A stretch of DNA of 64,000 bases from Aliirhizobium wenxiniae (GCF_014201355.1 NZ_JACHEG010000002.1:682001-746000); one strand, 5' to 3'. Counted from the first letter of the stretch, positions 28,092 to 38,209 are shown. Notes: generated by a model from the sequence alone, not told the origin. Made by a program: numbers and translations.

Positions 28092-28151
28092 CAGACTGCG
28101 CGAAACCGCCACAGGTGGGCGCTCTTTCTCACACCGCAGACCGCCGCCTTG

Positions 28152-28943
28152 ATGACATCCCCTGATCCGTTTTCCGCCTTTCTCGCCACATGGCTTCCAG
28201 GTCATTCCGTCGGCGAACTTGCCTTCGTGTTTTTTGCCGCGATGGTCGCGGGGCTCGCGCGTGGTTTTTCAGGGTTTGGCGGGGCGCTGATCTTCGTGCC
28301 GCTGGCAAGTGCTGTGACCAGTCCGGCAATCGCGTCCGCCCTGCTGCTCGTCATCGATGGGGTGATGACGCTCGGCATGGTGCCGGAAGGCTGGCGCAAG
28401 GCCAACAGGCGCGAGGTGTTTACCATGCTTGCAGGTGCCGTCGTCGGCGTACCGGCGGGAACGGCGGTGCTTTCGCTGCTTCCCTCGATCACGCTGCGCT
28501 GGATCATCTCGATCGTCGTGCTCGGCCTGCTCATTTTCCTGATGTCCGGCTGGCGCTATCACGGCCGGCCGAAGACCTGGCTGACCGTTGGTGTCGGCGC
28601 GCTTGCCGGGCTGTTCGGCGGGGCGGCGCAGATGTCGGGCCCGCCGATCGTCGCCTATTGGCTGGGCGGTGCGATCGAGCGCAATGTCGTGCGCGCCAAT
28701 CTGGTTCTCTATTTCGCGCTCGGCACGATCATCTCGGCGACATCCTATATCGTCACCGGCATCCTGACGCTGGAAGTGCTGCTGATCGCGCTCGTCGCCG
28801 GCCCCGGTTACGGCATCGGACTTACTTTCGGTTCGCGGATGTTCGGCATAGCCAGCGAAACCACATTCCGCCGCATTTGCTTCATGCTGATCGGCGCAGC
28901 CGCGATTATCGGCCTTCCGCTGCTCGACGGTTTGCGATCCTGA
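28152..28943 (+). CDS. Sulfite exporter TauE/SafE family membrane protein
   Basis: This 263-residue protein with about eight hydrophobic helices belongs to the TauE/SafE (DUF81) family of anion or organosulfur exporters. Visible family marks are the first conserved block GLARGFSGFGGALIFVPLAS and the second, in the repeat half, GALAGLFGGAAQMSGPPIVA. It acts in the inner membrane. The substrate is not predictable from sequence; no sulfur genes are next to it. A TTG lies one codon upstream of the chosen ATG. Confidence 0.92.
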   Translation: MTSPDPFSAFLATWLPGHSVGELAFVFFAAMVAGLARGFSGFGGALIFVPLASAVTSPAIASALLLVIDGVMTLGMVPEGWRKANRREVFTMLAGAVVGVPAGTAVLSLLPSITLRWIISIVVLGLLIFLMSGWRYHGRPKTWLTVGVGALAGLFGGAAQMSGPPIVAYWLGGAIERNVVRANLVLYFALGTIISATSYIVTGILTLEVLLIALVAGPGYGIGLTFGSRMFGIASETTFRRICFMLIGAAAIIGLPLLDGLRS

Positions 28944-29032
28944 TAAGCTGCTTGATCGATGTCATCTTCAGCAAGACTTAACCGGGTCTGCATTAGCCTT
29001 CGTTATCTGCAGACGGGGCGATAACCGAAACA

Positions 29033-30085
29033 ATGAAGGAACGAGCGAAAGCGATCTGGCGTCGCAACCTGAAGCGATGGATGATCGGCGCCGGGCTGGA
29101 GGTATCCTCACTTGCGACCGGAGCCGGCCTGTTGAAGTCGGCGCGCGGTTCGGGCGTTATCTTCACCATGCATCATGTGAGGCCGGAATCCGCCTCGGTC
29201 ATCGGGCCTAACCGGCATCTGGAAATCACGCCGGAATTCCTCGATGCCGCGATCCTTCGGCTGAAATCACTCGGCTACGATTTCGTAGCACTTTCGGATT
29301 TACCGGCACGGCTGGCTGCCCCTTCGACCACGCCGTTTGCAGCCTTTACGCTTGATGACGGGTACCGCAACAATGCGGAATATGCACTGCCCGTTTTCGC
29401 CCGACATGGCGTGCCCTTCACCGTCTTCATCGCACAAGGGCTTGCCGAACACCGGCAGCCTCTGTGGTGGGAGATCATGGGCCGACTTCTGCGTGAGCAT
29501 GATCGCATCAGCTTCGATTTCGGGCGTGGCCTTGAAACGGTGCACTTGAAGACGCCGGTACAGCAGCTCGACACGTCTTTCCGCTTTGCCAGCTATGTCT
29601 GGGCTCGCAAAGAGGCCGAAGCCGTCTCAGACCTCTGTCTCCTGGCGGAACGATACGGCATCGATCCGCTTGCCATCACCCGCGAACTTATTATGGGGCC
29701 ACAGGAACTGCGAGACTTCGCGGCGCATCCGCTCGTTTCGCTCGGCGCTCACACCGTGACACATCGCAAGCTCAGCCGACTTGGCGCCGAAGAAGCCTTG
29801 AGAGAGATGCGCAAATCGGCGGAATGGCTGACGGAACTCACGGGCGAGCAACCAACAGCAATTGCATATCCCTATGGAAGCCGGGACGCGATCGGACCGA
29901 GGGAATTCCAATCCGCCCGCGATCTCGGTTTTGTGATCGGCCTTACCACACAACCTGGAATGCTGACTGCCGCCGACCTGGGCCGGCCAACCGCCCTGCC
30001 GCGCGTCTCGTTGAATGGTTATTATCAGAAGGCGCGCTACGTTGCCGCGCTCGCCTCCGGTATTCCTTTCGCCCTGAAAGGCTAG
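29033..30085 (+). CDS. Polysaccharide deacetylase family protein (CE4/NodB homology)
   Basis: The 350-residue protein carries the NodB-fold motif 1 FTLDDGYRNNAEYALPVF with the catalytic and zinc aspartates, and motif 2 LGAHTVTHRKLSRL with the two zinc histidines (HxxxH). A third block is TAIAYPYGSRDAIGPRE. An amphipathic start but no clear signal peptide is seen. Family members remove N- or O-acetyl groups from chitin oligomers, peptidoglycan or exopolysaccharide; the target here is unknown. It converges on pdxH. Confidence 0.9.
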   Translation: MKERAKAIWRRNLKRWMIGAGLEVSSLATGAGLLKSARGSGVIFTMHHVRPESASVIGPNRHLEITPEFLDAAILRLKSLGYDFVALSDLPARLAAPSTTPFAAFTLDDGYRNNAEYALPVFARHGVPFTVFIAQGLAEHRQPLWWEIMGRLLREHDRISFDFGRGLETVHLKTPVQQLDTSFRFASYVWARKEAEAVSDLCLLAERYGIDPLAITRELIMGPQELRDFAAHPLVSLGAHTVTHRKLSRLGAEEALREMRKSAEWLTELTGEQPTAIAYPYGSRDAIGPREFQSARDLGFVIGLTTQPGMLTAADLGRPTALPRVSLNGYYQKARYVAALASGIPFALKG

Positions 30086-30097
30086 GGATCAGTTTTT

Positions 30098-30142
30098 ACG
30101 CAACCAGACGCAAAACCGGCTCCCACTTTTGCTGGAATTGCT
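30098..30142. repeat. Dispersed rhizobial intergenic repeat, copy 1 (45 bp)
   Basis: It begins acgcaaccagacgcaaaacc and ends cttttgctggaattgct. It matches copy 2 at 62767-62813 over its whole length except for a 2-base deletion and a few substitutions. The ends of the full copy (gcaattcca and tggaattgc) are inverted, so it can fold. This kind of element is common between rhizobial genes. It lies between the converging deacetylase and pdxH genes. Confidence 0.75.
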
Positions 30143-30144
30143 GC

Positions 30145-30765
30145 TCAGGGGTACATCCGCACCTTGTTCCAATTGCCGGACGGATCGTCGCGACGGAACT
30201 CGACGCGGTCATGCAGGCGGAACTGGCGGTCGTGCCAGAATTCGATCGATGTCGGCTGGATACGGAAGCCGGACCAGTAGGACGGCCGCGGGATCTCACC
30301 GATCGCATAACGCGCTGCGTATTCGGCGACAGACTTCTCCAGAGCAAAACGCCCTTCGAGCGGACGCGACTGCTTGGACGCCCAGGCGCCGATGCGGCTG
30401 CCACGCGGGCGCGACGCATAATAGGCATCCGCCTCGGCATCACTCACGACTTCTACAGGGCCTCGGATACGGACCTGGCGGCGCAATGTTTTCCAGTGGA
30501 AACACATGGCAGCTTTTTTCTGCCCGAGGATCTCCTGGCCCTTCTGGCTCTCGAAATTGGTGTAGAAAACGAAGCCCTGCGTATCAAATCCTTTCAACAG
30601 GACCATGCGCACGTTAGGTAGGCCATGTTCATCAACCGTTGCAACCGCAACGGCGTTTGGATCGTTAGGCTCGGAGCCTTCCGCATCCTTCAACCAGCGG
30701 GCGAAAAGAGCGAAAGGTTCGGATTCTTCGGTGAAGTCACCGGTTGTTAACTCACTTCCAGACAT
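30145..30765 (-). CDS. pdxH: Pyridoxamine 5'-phosphate oxidase
   Basis: It oxidises PNP or PMP to PLP using FMN, in the cytoplasm. The 206-residue protein shows the family pattern: [55 protein letters not shown] for FMN binding, and the C-terminal [20 protein letters not shown] signature split across the last quarter. It supplies the PLP used by enzymes such as ThrC here. It diverges from the lipoprotein gene at 30858. Confidence 0.96.
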   Translation of the reverse strand: MSGSELTTGDFTEESEPFALFARWLKDAEGSEPNDPNAVAVATVDEHGLPNVRMVLLKGFDTQGFVFYTNFESQKGQEILGQKKAAMCFHWKTLRRQVRIRGPVEVVSDAEADAYYASRPRGSRIGAWASKQSRPLEGRFALEKSVAEYAARYAIGEIPRPSYWSGFRIQPTSIEFWHDRQFRLHDRVEFRRDDPSGNWNKVRMYP

Positions 30766-30857
30766 ATTGACTTAAATACTCCCAATCTGCTCGAACATGC
30801 CCGAGACGAAGCGCCGGACAGGATACAAGGTTGTCAGTGATATCAAAGTGGACCGAA

Positions 30858-31289
30858 ATGACAAAGTGCTGGGGCCGCAAGAGCGGCGCTGCAATTTGCC
30901 TCGCCACGCTGACGCTGTCGCTTGCGGGATGCACAAGTAGTCTGGATCTGTTTGGCGGATCGAGCAAGGTCGATCGATCGCTTGCGACGGGAACCGTTGC
31001 CGGCAAGCCCCAATCCGAGACAAGCCTTTCCGACGAAGCGACTGTGCGAAACGCCGTCACTTCGGCCGATCTCGTGAAAATGGGCAACACTCCCCTTCCC
31101 TGGGCCAATGCCGCGACCGGCAGTGCCGGCGTGGTTTCCGTCATTCAGGAAGACAACGCCCAGGGTCGCGTCTGTCGTGCCTTCAAGACCACGCGTCATT
31201 CCTATGAAGGGATCGCCGTTTTTGCTGGCCAGACCTGCATGACCGGAAGCGGCGACTGGATGCTGACGGCTTTCGACCGGCAAGGCTGA
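30858..31289 (+). CDS. Lipoprotein, RT0821/Lpp0805 surface-antigen-like
   Basis: Starting at the ATG at 30858 (MTKCWGRKSGAAICLATLTL) the 143-residue protein has a lipobox LAGC about 24 residues in. The mature end, with GRVCRAFKTTRHSYEGIAVF and AGQTCMTGSGDWML, resembles the C-terminal part of the rickettsial 17-kDa-like surface antigen family, where two cysteines frame a small beta domain. It is likely anchored in the outer membrane. A TTG nine codons upstream is a possible but poorer start. Confidence 0.78.
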   Translation: MTKCWGRKSGAAICLATLTLSLAGCTSSLDLFGGSSKVDRSLATGTVAGKPQSETSLSDEATVRNAVTSADLVKMGNTPLPWANAATGSAGVVSVIQEDNAQGRVCRAFKTTRHSYEGIAVFAGQTCMTGSGDWMLTAFDRQG

Positions 31290-31538
31290 GCCAAATTGTC
31301 ACCCTTGGCCCAATTGTTTCCAAACCACACACCACGTTAACTGATCCTTCACCATGCCTCAGCTGTGAAGCAGCGCTGTAACCACTGATTCAGGACTGCG
31401 CCTCTACTCTCTCAATCCGAGAAAATCGGAGCAGCGAGCAGTGCATGATGGCCCTGTGTTGCCCGTGTTTAAGTTTATTATCGGCAGGTTCGCGATTATG
31501 CCGGATCTGCCGCCAAAAGCGTAACCGGTGGTCTCACG

Positions 31539-32696
31539 ATGCGTGATCCATATTCCATCCTCGGCGTCAGACGGAACGCCGATGCAGACGAAATCAAGGC
31601 GGCCTGGCGGACGAAGGCCAAGACGATTCATCCCGACCACAATCGCGACGATCCGAGTGCAACGGACCGGTTCGCGGAGATCGGGCAGGCTTATGAATTG
31701 CTCAAGGATCCTGAGCGGCGCCGGCGTTATGACCGTGCAGCCGACATGCACCAGACGATCATGCAGCAGCGCGATGCGGCAGAGCGCGCCAAGGCTGCGC
31801 GCGCCAATGCGGAAAAGGTGATGGAGGAACTGGCAAAGGCCCAGGCTGCCCGCGCCCAGTCCGACACTGCCAAGGCCGACGCCGCCAAGGCTGAACCGAA
31901 GGCCGATGCGGCAAAGGCGAAAGCCCAGGGCACCGCAAGCGGACAAGCCAAGCAGCAGACGGGCAAGAAGCCGAGCGAAAGCCCGGAAGAAACCATCGAA
32001 CGCATTTTCGGCGGCAGCCCCGAGGCACGCGAGCGCGCCAAGGAACATGCCGACACGTCTGAGACCAAGGTCGAAGAAACGACCCCGAAAGATGCGCCGG
32101 GGCCGGAAGTCCGCTCCCCGCTGCCGATGATGGCCGTCGACCTGATAGCCAATCTGATGAAGCGTATCCGCGGCACAGCGCCAGTGCCCGAAAAGGCGCC
32201 GGATCTTCTGGTCGAGGCGAAGGTGACGGTTGCCGAACTGCTGGCGCTGAAACCGATAACGATCAAGCTCTCGGACGACCGGGAAGTTCGCGTTCCGATC
32301 GAGCGGGGCACCACCGACGGACATCAGGTAAGGCTTGCGGGCCAGGGCCTGAAACTGCCCAACATGAAACAGGGCGATCTCGTCGTGACGCTGAATGCGG
32401 CCCGCGACGACATCTATATCGTCAGGGATTTCAACCTTCATATCGTGCTGCCCATCTCGCTGCAGGATGCCGTCCTCGGCGGCGAGGCGCAGGTGGAGAC
32501 ACCGGCGGGCCGGCGGACGGTCGAAATTCCCAGCTGGTCCGGATCCGACCGCACGATCACGATCGAAGGGCTCGGCCTTCATGACGCGGCTGGACGCGGC
32601 GATCTCGTGGTCGAACTGAGGATCGTGCTTCTGGAAACGCCGGATGCCAAGGTCACCGACCTGATGCGACTGATGCGCGACGGACTGTATCTGTGA
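31539..32696 (+). CDS. DnaJ-class co-chaperone (CbpA-like, no zinc finger)
   Basis: The 385-residue protein starts with a J-domain (1-66) with the essential HPD at 31-33 (KTIHPDHNRDDPS), so it should stimulate an Hsp70. The Gly/Phe region and the four CxxCxGxG zinc motifs of true DnaJ are missing. In their place is a roughly 130-residue Ala/Lys-rich linker (AKADAAKAEPKADAAKAKAQ). The C-terminal substrate-binding domains (about 220-375) are recognisable: VKVTVAELL-like DLLVEAKVTVAELLALKP and LHIVLPISLQDAVLGGEAQV. A terminator-like hairpin follows. Confidence 0.9.
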   Translation: MRDPYSILGVRRNADADEIKAAWRTKAKTIHPDHNRDDPSATDRFAEIGQAYELLKDPERRRRYDRAADMHQTIMQQRDAAERAKAARANAEKVMEELAKAQAARAQSDTAKADAAKAEPKADAAKAKAQGTASGQAKQQTGKKPSESPEETIERIFGGSPEARERAKEHADTSETKVEETTPKDAPGPEVRSPLPMMAVDLIANLMKRIRGTAPVPEKAPDLLVEAKVTVAELLALKPITIKLSDDREVRVPIERGTTDGHQVRLAGQGLKLPNMKQGDLVVTLNAARDDIYIVRDFNLHIVLPISLQDAVLGGEAQVETPAGRRTVEIPSWSGSDRTITIEGLGLHDAAGRGDLVVELRIVLLETPDAKVTDLMRLMRDGLYL

Positions 32697-32704
32697 GACG
32701 GAAA

Positions 32705-32739
32705 GCGTGACAAAGGGATGACATCATCCCCAGTCACGC
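32705..32739 (+). terminator. Terminator-like hairpin after the J-protein gene
   Basis: GCGTGAC (32705-32711) pairs with GTCACGC (32733-32739), and GGGATGA (32715-32721) pairs with TCATCCC (32724-32730), giving a long two-part stem, followed by ATCTATTTTA. It begins 8 bp after the stop codon and separates this gene from fabI. Confidence 0.7.
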
Positions 32740-32844
32740 ATCTATTTTAGGCCATCTTCACAGTTGATGATTTGACGCATGCTTGAACCCTGATGCGGCC
32801 TATGCCATAGGCAACATTCATTTTTTCGTGTCAGGGATTACACA

Positions 32845-33663
32845 ATGGTTCAGGCATCCGGCCTTATGGCAGGCAAGCGCGGGCTCATCATGGGCGTTGC
32901 GAACAATCGCTCGATTGCATGGGGCATTGCCAAGGCCATCGTCGACAATGGCGGCGAAGTGGCCTTCACCTATCAGGGCGATGCGCTGAAGAAGCGGGTA
33001 GAGCCGCTGGCTGCCGAACTGGGCGCCTTCATGGCCGGCCACTGTGATGTCACCGACGAGGCGACGATCGACGAGGTCTTCACCAATATCGAGAAGCATT
33101 GGGGCAAGATCGATTTCATCGTTCACGCCATCGGCTTTTCCGACAAGGATGAACTGACCGGCCGTTATGTCGATACCTCGGCTGAAAACTTCGCCAAGAC
33201 GATGCAGATCTCGGTCTATTCGTTCACCTCGGTTGCACGCCGCGCCGAAAAGCTGATGACCGATGGCGGCTCGATGCTGACCCTCACCTATTACGGTGCG
33301 GAAAAGGTCATGCCGAACTACAACGTCATGGGCGTTGCCAAGGCGGCGCTTGAAGCGAGCGTCAAGTATCTCGCCGTCGACCTCGGCCCGAAGAATATCC
33401 GCGTCAACGCGATTTCGGCCGGCCCGATCAAGACGCTTGCCGCATCCGGCATCGGTGACTTCCGCTACATCCTGAAATGGAACGAGTATAATGCGCCGCT
33501 GCGCCGTACCGTCACCATCGAGGAAATCGGTGACGTCGGTCTCTACATGCTGTCGGACCTGTCGCGCTCGGTGACCGGTGAAGTACACCACGCCGACAGC
33601 GGATATCACACGATCGGCATGAAGGCGGTCGACGCCCCGGACATTTCGGTCATCAAGGACTAA
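32845..33663 (+). CDS. fabI: Enoyl-[acyl-carrier-protein] reductase (NADH)
   Basis: FabI reduces trans-2-enoyl-ACP in the last step of each fatty-acid elongation cycle. The 272-residue short-chain dehydrogenase has the atypical FabI nucleotide motif GVANNRSIAWGIAKA and the catalytic pair Y159 and K166 in NYNVMGVAKAALE (Y-x6-K). SISAGPIKT-like VNAISAGPIKTLAASGI is also typical. The histidine phosphatase gene follows 12 bp later and is probably cotranscribed. Confidence 0.97.
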   Translation: MVQASGLMAGKRGLIMGVANNRSIAWGIAKAIVDNGGEVAFTYQGDALKKRVEPLAAELGAFMAGHCDVTDEATIDEVFTNIEKHWGKIDFIVHAIGFSDKDELTGRYVDTSAENFAKTMQISVYSFTSVARRAEKLMTDGGSMLTLTYYGAEKVMPNYNVMGVAKAALEASVKYLAVDLGPKNIRVNAISAGPIKTLAASGIGDFRYILKWNEYNAPLRRTVTIEEIGDVGLYMLSDLSRSVTGEVHHADSGYHTIGMKAVDAPDISVIKD

Positions 33664-33675
33664 GGGAAGTTTGCC

Positions 33676-34293
33676 GTGCTTATCTATGTGATCCGCCACG
33701 GCCAAACGGACTGGAATGCCGAAGGCCGCCTGCAGGGACAGAAGGACATACCGATCAATGCGATCGGGCGTGGACAGGCTAGCCGTAACGGTGAAACGCT
33801 TCGCGAACTCGTCGGTTCAGCCGACGGGTTCGATTTCGTTGCTAGCCCCCTTTGGCGCACAAGGGAGACAATGGAACGCATACGGACAGCCATGGGCTTG
33901 GACCCGGCGGGCTACCGTACAGATGAACTCCTGAAAGAGCTTTCGTTCGGTGACTGGGAAGGTTTTACCACCGCCGAGATAAAGAAGACGGCTCCGGAGC
34001 GACTGCGGGAACGTTCAAAAAACAAGTGGAGCTTCATTCCACCGGGCGAAGATGCCGAGAGTTATGAAATCCTTTCCTGGCGTATAGGCGCATGGCTCGC
34101 TTCGCTGAAGGGACCGACGATTTCCGTCAGCCACGGCGGAGTGCTTCGCTCGCTTTTCCGCATCATAGGCAATGTCGATGAAAATGAAGCCGCCAACATG
34201 CCGATCCATCAGGACCGTATCGTCAGGATCGAGTTGAGTGACGGTGATGCGGATGACGGAACGGTTGCCAAAGGTTCGATCACCTGGATTTAA
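33676..34293 (+). CDS. Histidine phosphatase family protein (phosphoglycerate-mutase-like)
   Basis: The 205-residue protein begins LIYVIRHGQTDWNAEGRLQG, with the RHG catalytic histidine and the usual phosphate-binding arginine. The second histidine is in ISVSHGGVLRSLFRI. These place it in the broad cofactor-dependent mutase / phosphatase superfamily. Gene order next to fabI is typical of rhizobia, but the substrate is not known. It starts at GTG with fabI 12 bp upstream. A hairpin that can serve as a terminator follows. Confidence 0.92.
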   Translation: MLIYVIRHGQTDWNAEGRLQGQKDIPINAIGRGQASRNGETLRELVGSADGFDFVASPLWRTRETMERIRTAMGLDPAGYRTDELLKELSFGDWEGFTTAEIKKTAPERLRERSKNKWSFIPPGEDAESYEILSWRIGAWLASLKGPTISVSHGGVLRSLFRIIGNVDENEAANMPIHQDRIVRIELSDGDADDGTVAKGSITWI

Positions 34294-34299
34294 GCTGAA

Positions 34300-34327
34300 C
34301 GGGCGTCAAATACGTTGAAAGCGCCCG
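34300..34327. terminator. Hairpin between converging genes
   Basis: CGGGCG (34300-34305) and CGCCCG (34322-34327) pair, with an inner TCAA/TTGA stem. It lies between the phosphatase stop and the DUF1344 stop on the other strand. No long T run is seen. Confidence 0.5.
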
Positions 34328-34345
34328 CATTCTCTCACCCCGCTA

Positions 34346-34603
34346 TCAAACGATTTCCAGATCGTCGACGATACGGCTGCCGTCTATCATGGTATAGAAG
34401 ACCAGAACCTTTACGCCTGCCTTCAATCCTTCGAAATTAAACTCTTCCGGAACCTTGTAGGTCTTGCCGTCATCAAGCGTCAAGCTCAGCGCATTGACGT
34501 CCACCTTCTTGATTGTCGCCTCGATATCCGCGCTCTGAGCGAAGCTGTTGAGCGGCGAGAAGATACTTGCGGTAGCGAGCAGCGTGGCGATGAGCATGCG
34601 CAT
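34346..34603 (-). CDS. Small periplasmic DUF1344-like protein
   Basis: From the ATG at 34603 the protein has 85 residues: a signal peptide (MLIATLLATASIFSPLNSFA) and a small beta-rich domain with ATIKKVDVNALSLTLDDGKT and a YKVPEEF segment, the pattern of DUF1344. Its function is unknown. The open frame extends about 50 codons further upstream, but that part is not family-like and lies in A+T-rich promoter sequence. Confidence 0.8.
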   Translation of the reverse strand: MRMLIATLLATASIFSPLNSFAQSADIEATIKKVDVNALSLTLDDGKTYKVPEEFNFEGLKAGVKVLVFYTMIDGSRIVDDLEIV

Positions 34604-34899
34604 CTTGGAGGCCTTTGACGAGGTCCGTGTGTTTCGTTTCGAAGCAAAGATAGCCCTCAGAATGTGGCAAAAGTTGCCCTTGATCATGGCATTTCGCGCG
34701 TGAAACGAGGCATTATTATTAACAAAAATATAACAAATACCTTTTTTCAACTTTCCCCATCAAATTCAAAACATCGAAGTCAAGTATTGATTAAACATAA
34801 TTCGTGGCTCGAAACACGCTGTATCGCGAAATGATAAATTAACACCCCGCCAATACACTATTTCTCGGGCATCCCGGGTTAGAGAAGGGCATTCAGCAG
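34604..34899. promoter_or_regulatory. A+T-rich divergent promoter region
   Basis: These 296 bp lie between divergent starts (DUF1344 and the sensor GGDEF-EAL gene). They are conspicuously richer in A+T than the rest of the window (for example aacaaaaatataacaaatac), suited to promoters and possibly to nucleoid-protein binding. I see no gene here. Confidence 0.45.
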
Positions 34900-37800
34900 G
34901 TGAAATTCAGGCCGCCACACTATTTAAACTGGCACAATATCATTGCCTCGAATCCAATTTCCCTGCTTGCGGCGTTAACAATTTCGCTTTGCATATTTGC
35001 GATCGCACTAGGTCTTGATCGGCGCAATACCGAATTCGGGCGTGCCGCCTTGCGCGCAGATGTGGAAAACACAGCCTCTGCTGTGTCGCGTAACCTGACC
35101 GGGCGCATCGAGACCGACATCAAAGATGCGCAAGCGCTTGCACAGCGTCTTCTGCGCGAACGGAATGCAACCTCAGACCACCTTAGACATCTCGTCGAGG
35201 CAACATTCGACAATCATCGGCATTTTACCGCGGTAGCCTTGGCGCCAGATCTTTCCATATCGCAGATCCACACACCCGAGGGTATTTCGAGCGCGGACGC
35301 TTCGCTGCCATTCGACGTCAAACGGTTAAACGCGGACCTGATGGATACCAGGGACAAGACGTCTCCGAGTATCGTCACAGGTTCGCAGGAGAACCATTTG
35401 ACGCTGGTCGTACCGATTGTGCTGGACGATCAAACGCTTCGCCAGCCCTGGGGCGCGCTTGCCATCGTCATCGACAAGGCTGAGCTTCTGAAGGAAGCGG
35501 GAATGATCGTCGACGATGACGCGGGCAGGCCCAGCCCGGTCGATCTTACAAACGTAAACTTCTCGCTGCGAGACAGGGCGAAACCAGACTATTTGGCGTT
35601 TTTCGGCGATGACACGGTCGACGATCAATCGCCGTTGACCAAGACGCTGGAGATTGCCGGCTCGCGCTGGGATCTTTCACTTGCCCCGAAGAGCGGCTGG
35701 GCTACCCCCCCCGGAAAACCAGTATCACTTCCGGCTATTTCTTGCATTCGGTGCGGTTGCGCTCATCGTGCCAATCGTGGTGGCGACCGGGCTGCTTTCC
35801 GAGCGCAACCGAAATATTGCCGAACTGAAAACGCGTGAATCCAGCCTTCTTGATCTTTCGCAGCGCTTCAATCTCGCGATGGAGGCCTCCAACATCGGCA
35901 TATGGGAGGTCAGCGGCGATGGACTACAACTATTCTTGGACCGACGTGCCAGACTGCTTCACGGCGTAAACTCTCCCCAGGATGTGCAGCGACTGAAGGG
36001 GTTGCTGCAGCACGTGGCCATTGAAGACAGAGCGAAGGCGGAAGCCCATTTCCTGAAATGGGCGCGGCTCTACGAATCCTGCACCGAAACCTATCGCATA
36101 ACCTTGGCTGACGGCGAGGTTCGGCACCTGAGATCCGCCGGCGCACGTTACGAAAACATCGACGGCAGCCACCGCATGACCGGTATCGTCTGGGATGTGA
36201 GCGCCGACATGCTGATGGCGCAGACGCTGCGCGACGCCAAGGCCAATACCGAGGTCAAGAACGCCGAGCTCGAGCTAGCGCTGGACGAATTGTCGAGCCG
36301 CGAGCGGGAGCTTGAGGAACTGTCCGGCAAGCTCGATCTCGCACTTGCCTCCTATGGCTGCGGCATATGGGAATATACGCCCGGACAGGGCACCGAGACC
36401 TGGGACGCACGCATGTGCCAGCTATATGGCATCCCTTTCACCAACGGCATCATAACCCAGGAAAGCTGGCTCAATCTGCTCTTGCCCGAAGACCGGCCGA
36501 TCGCGATCAACGCATCGAGAGCGTATCTCAGCGGCCAAACGAAGGAGGCATTGGTGGTTCGCGTAGCGCAGGCGGACGGTACGATCCGCTACGTGCGCTC
36601 CGTCGGTCAGCTTCACATGGGTAAGGACGGCTCGAAGAAACTCATCGGGCTGGCCTTTGATGTGACGAAGGATACGGCACTCACGGTGGAACTGCAGAAG
36701 GCGAAGACGGAAGCAGACGCCAAGAACAGCGAACTCGAAATTGCCAAGAGCAGGATCGAACACAACGCGCTGCATGATCCTTTGACGCTGCTGGCCAATC
36801 GGCGCAAGCTCGACATGGAGCTCGACGCTCTGTCGCGCGCTTCCGGCAGACGCAAATTCGCCCTGCTTCACCTCGATCTTGATCGTTTCAAGCAGATCAA
36901 CGATACGCTGGGACATGCCGCAGGCGACGCGATGCTCGTGCACGCCTCCAAAATCCTGACCCGCAATATCACCGAAAGAGATACAGTTGCTCGCATCGGC
37001 GGCGACGAATTCGTCATTTTGGCGCACGACCAGGCAAGCTCGAAGGAGCTTGCGCAACTTGCCGCCCGTATCATTTCCGAGTTCCGCCAGCCGCTTGATT
37101 TCGACGGTTTTTCCTGCCGCTGCGGCGTATCGATCGGGATCGCCGAAGCCAATGGCAGTCATGTCGACGCAAGACGTATTCTCGTCAATGCCGATCTGGC
37201 GCTTTACCGAGCCAAGGGCATGGGGCGCAACCGCTTCGAATTCTTTACACAAAACCTGCATGCGGAGATTATCGACCATAAGCGGACGGCGGACGAGCTG
37301 CTGGCGGCAATCGAGAACCATGAGTTCTCCGCCTGGTACCAGCCGCAGATCAGCGCGGGCACACATAAGCTGACGGGCGTCGAAGCGCTTATCCGCTGGC
37401 GGCATCCCCGCCGGGGCCTGCTTGCTCCCGACCAGTTCCTGAAGATCGCAGACGACCTTAACGTGACCGCGACGCTCGATCAGCTGATGCTGGAAACGGT
37501 GCTGAAGGACAAGATGCGGTGGGCGGCGATGGGTGTCGCCGTGCCCAGGGTTTCTGTCAACGTGTCGTCGCGACGGCTGCATGACGAACACCTGATCGAC
37601 ATGCTGCGCGGCCTGCAGATCGCACCCGGCGAGATCGCCTTCGAACTGGTGGAATCGATCTTCCTCGATGACAGCGACAGCGCCGTCGTGGCCAATCTGG
37701 AGCAGATCAAGGAACTCGGCATCGATGTGGAGATCGATGATTTCGGTACCGGGCACACGTCGATTGTCAGCCTTTTGCGGCTGAAGCCGAAGCGGTTGAA

Positions 37801-38050
37801 AATCGACAAGCAACTGGTTCTGCCAATCCTTCATTCGCCGCAAGAGCGCGCGCTGGTTCGATCGATCATCGATATAGCCCGCTCGCTCGGCGTCGAAACG
37901 GTTGCGGAAGGCGTCGAGACCTTCGAACACGCAAGTCTGCTCGAGGACCTCGGCTGCGATCTTCTGCAGGGTTATGCCTTCGCGCGCGCCCTGCCCTTCG
38001 ACGATTTCACGCTGAGAGCACAGGAAGGCTGGCAAAGGTCGGTGGCCTGA
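34900..38050 (+). pseudogene. Sensor-PAS-PAS-GGDEF-EAL protein gene, frameshifted at a run of eight C
   Basis: Two overlapping frames together make one protein of about 1049 residues. The first (GTG at 34900) encodes a membrane helix, a roughly 250-residue extracytoplasmic sensor (CHASE/Cache-like, inferred) and then goes out of frame at 35705-35712. The second frame continues with the second helix (FLAFGAVALIVPIVVATGLL), two PAS domains, GGDEF intact at 36998-37012 (ARIGGDEFVIL) and EAL from 37382 (VEALIRWRHP, ELVESI, IDDFGTGHTSI, VAEGVE). Removing one C restores ATPPENQYHF with no gap. The I-site arginine is absent. This could be a real mutation, phase variation or a sequence error; the remainder looks under selection. 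Confidence 0.85.
35705..35712 (+). other. Run of eight C at the frameshift point
   Basis: Codons read gct acc ccc ccc gga in the upstream frame and ccc ccg gaa in the downstream frame. Seven C would join them. Runs of this length are prone to slipped-strand mispairing, polymerase slippage and base-calling error. Confidence 0.9.
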
Positions 38051-38209
38051 GCCGCCGGGCCTTAGCCAATTGACCGGACTGGTCACTGGGCTGCTCAACC
38101 CAAGGGGTACCGGCGGCGAGCAAGAAAGGCTTGTCCGCGCCCCTGCTTTTGCCTAATAAAGCCTCGATAAAACCGGCGGTTCAAGCGCCCTTGCAGCCAG
38201 GCAGCATTC

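Noticed and set aside
36422..38098. Open frame of 558 codons on the minus strand opposite the GGDEF-EAL gene
   Set aside because: Shadow of the conserved GGDEF/EAL coding sequence; no recognisable motifs.
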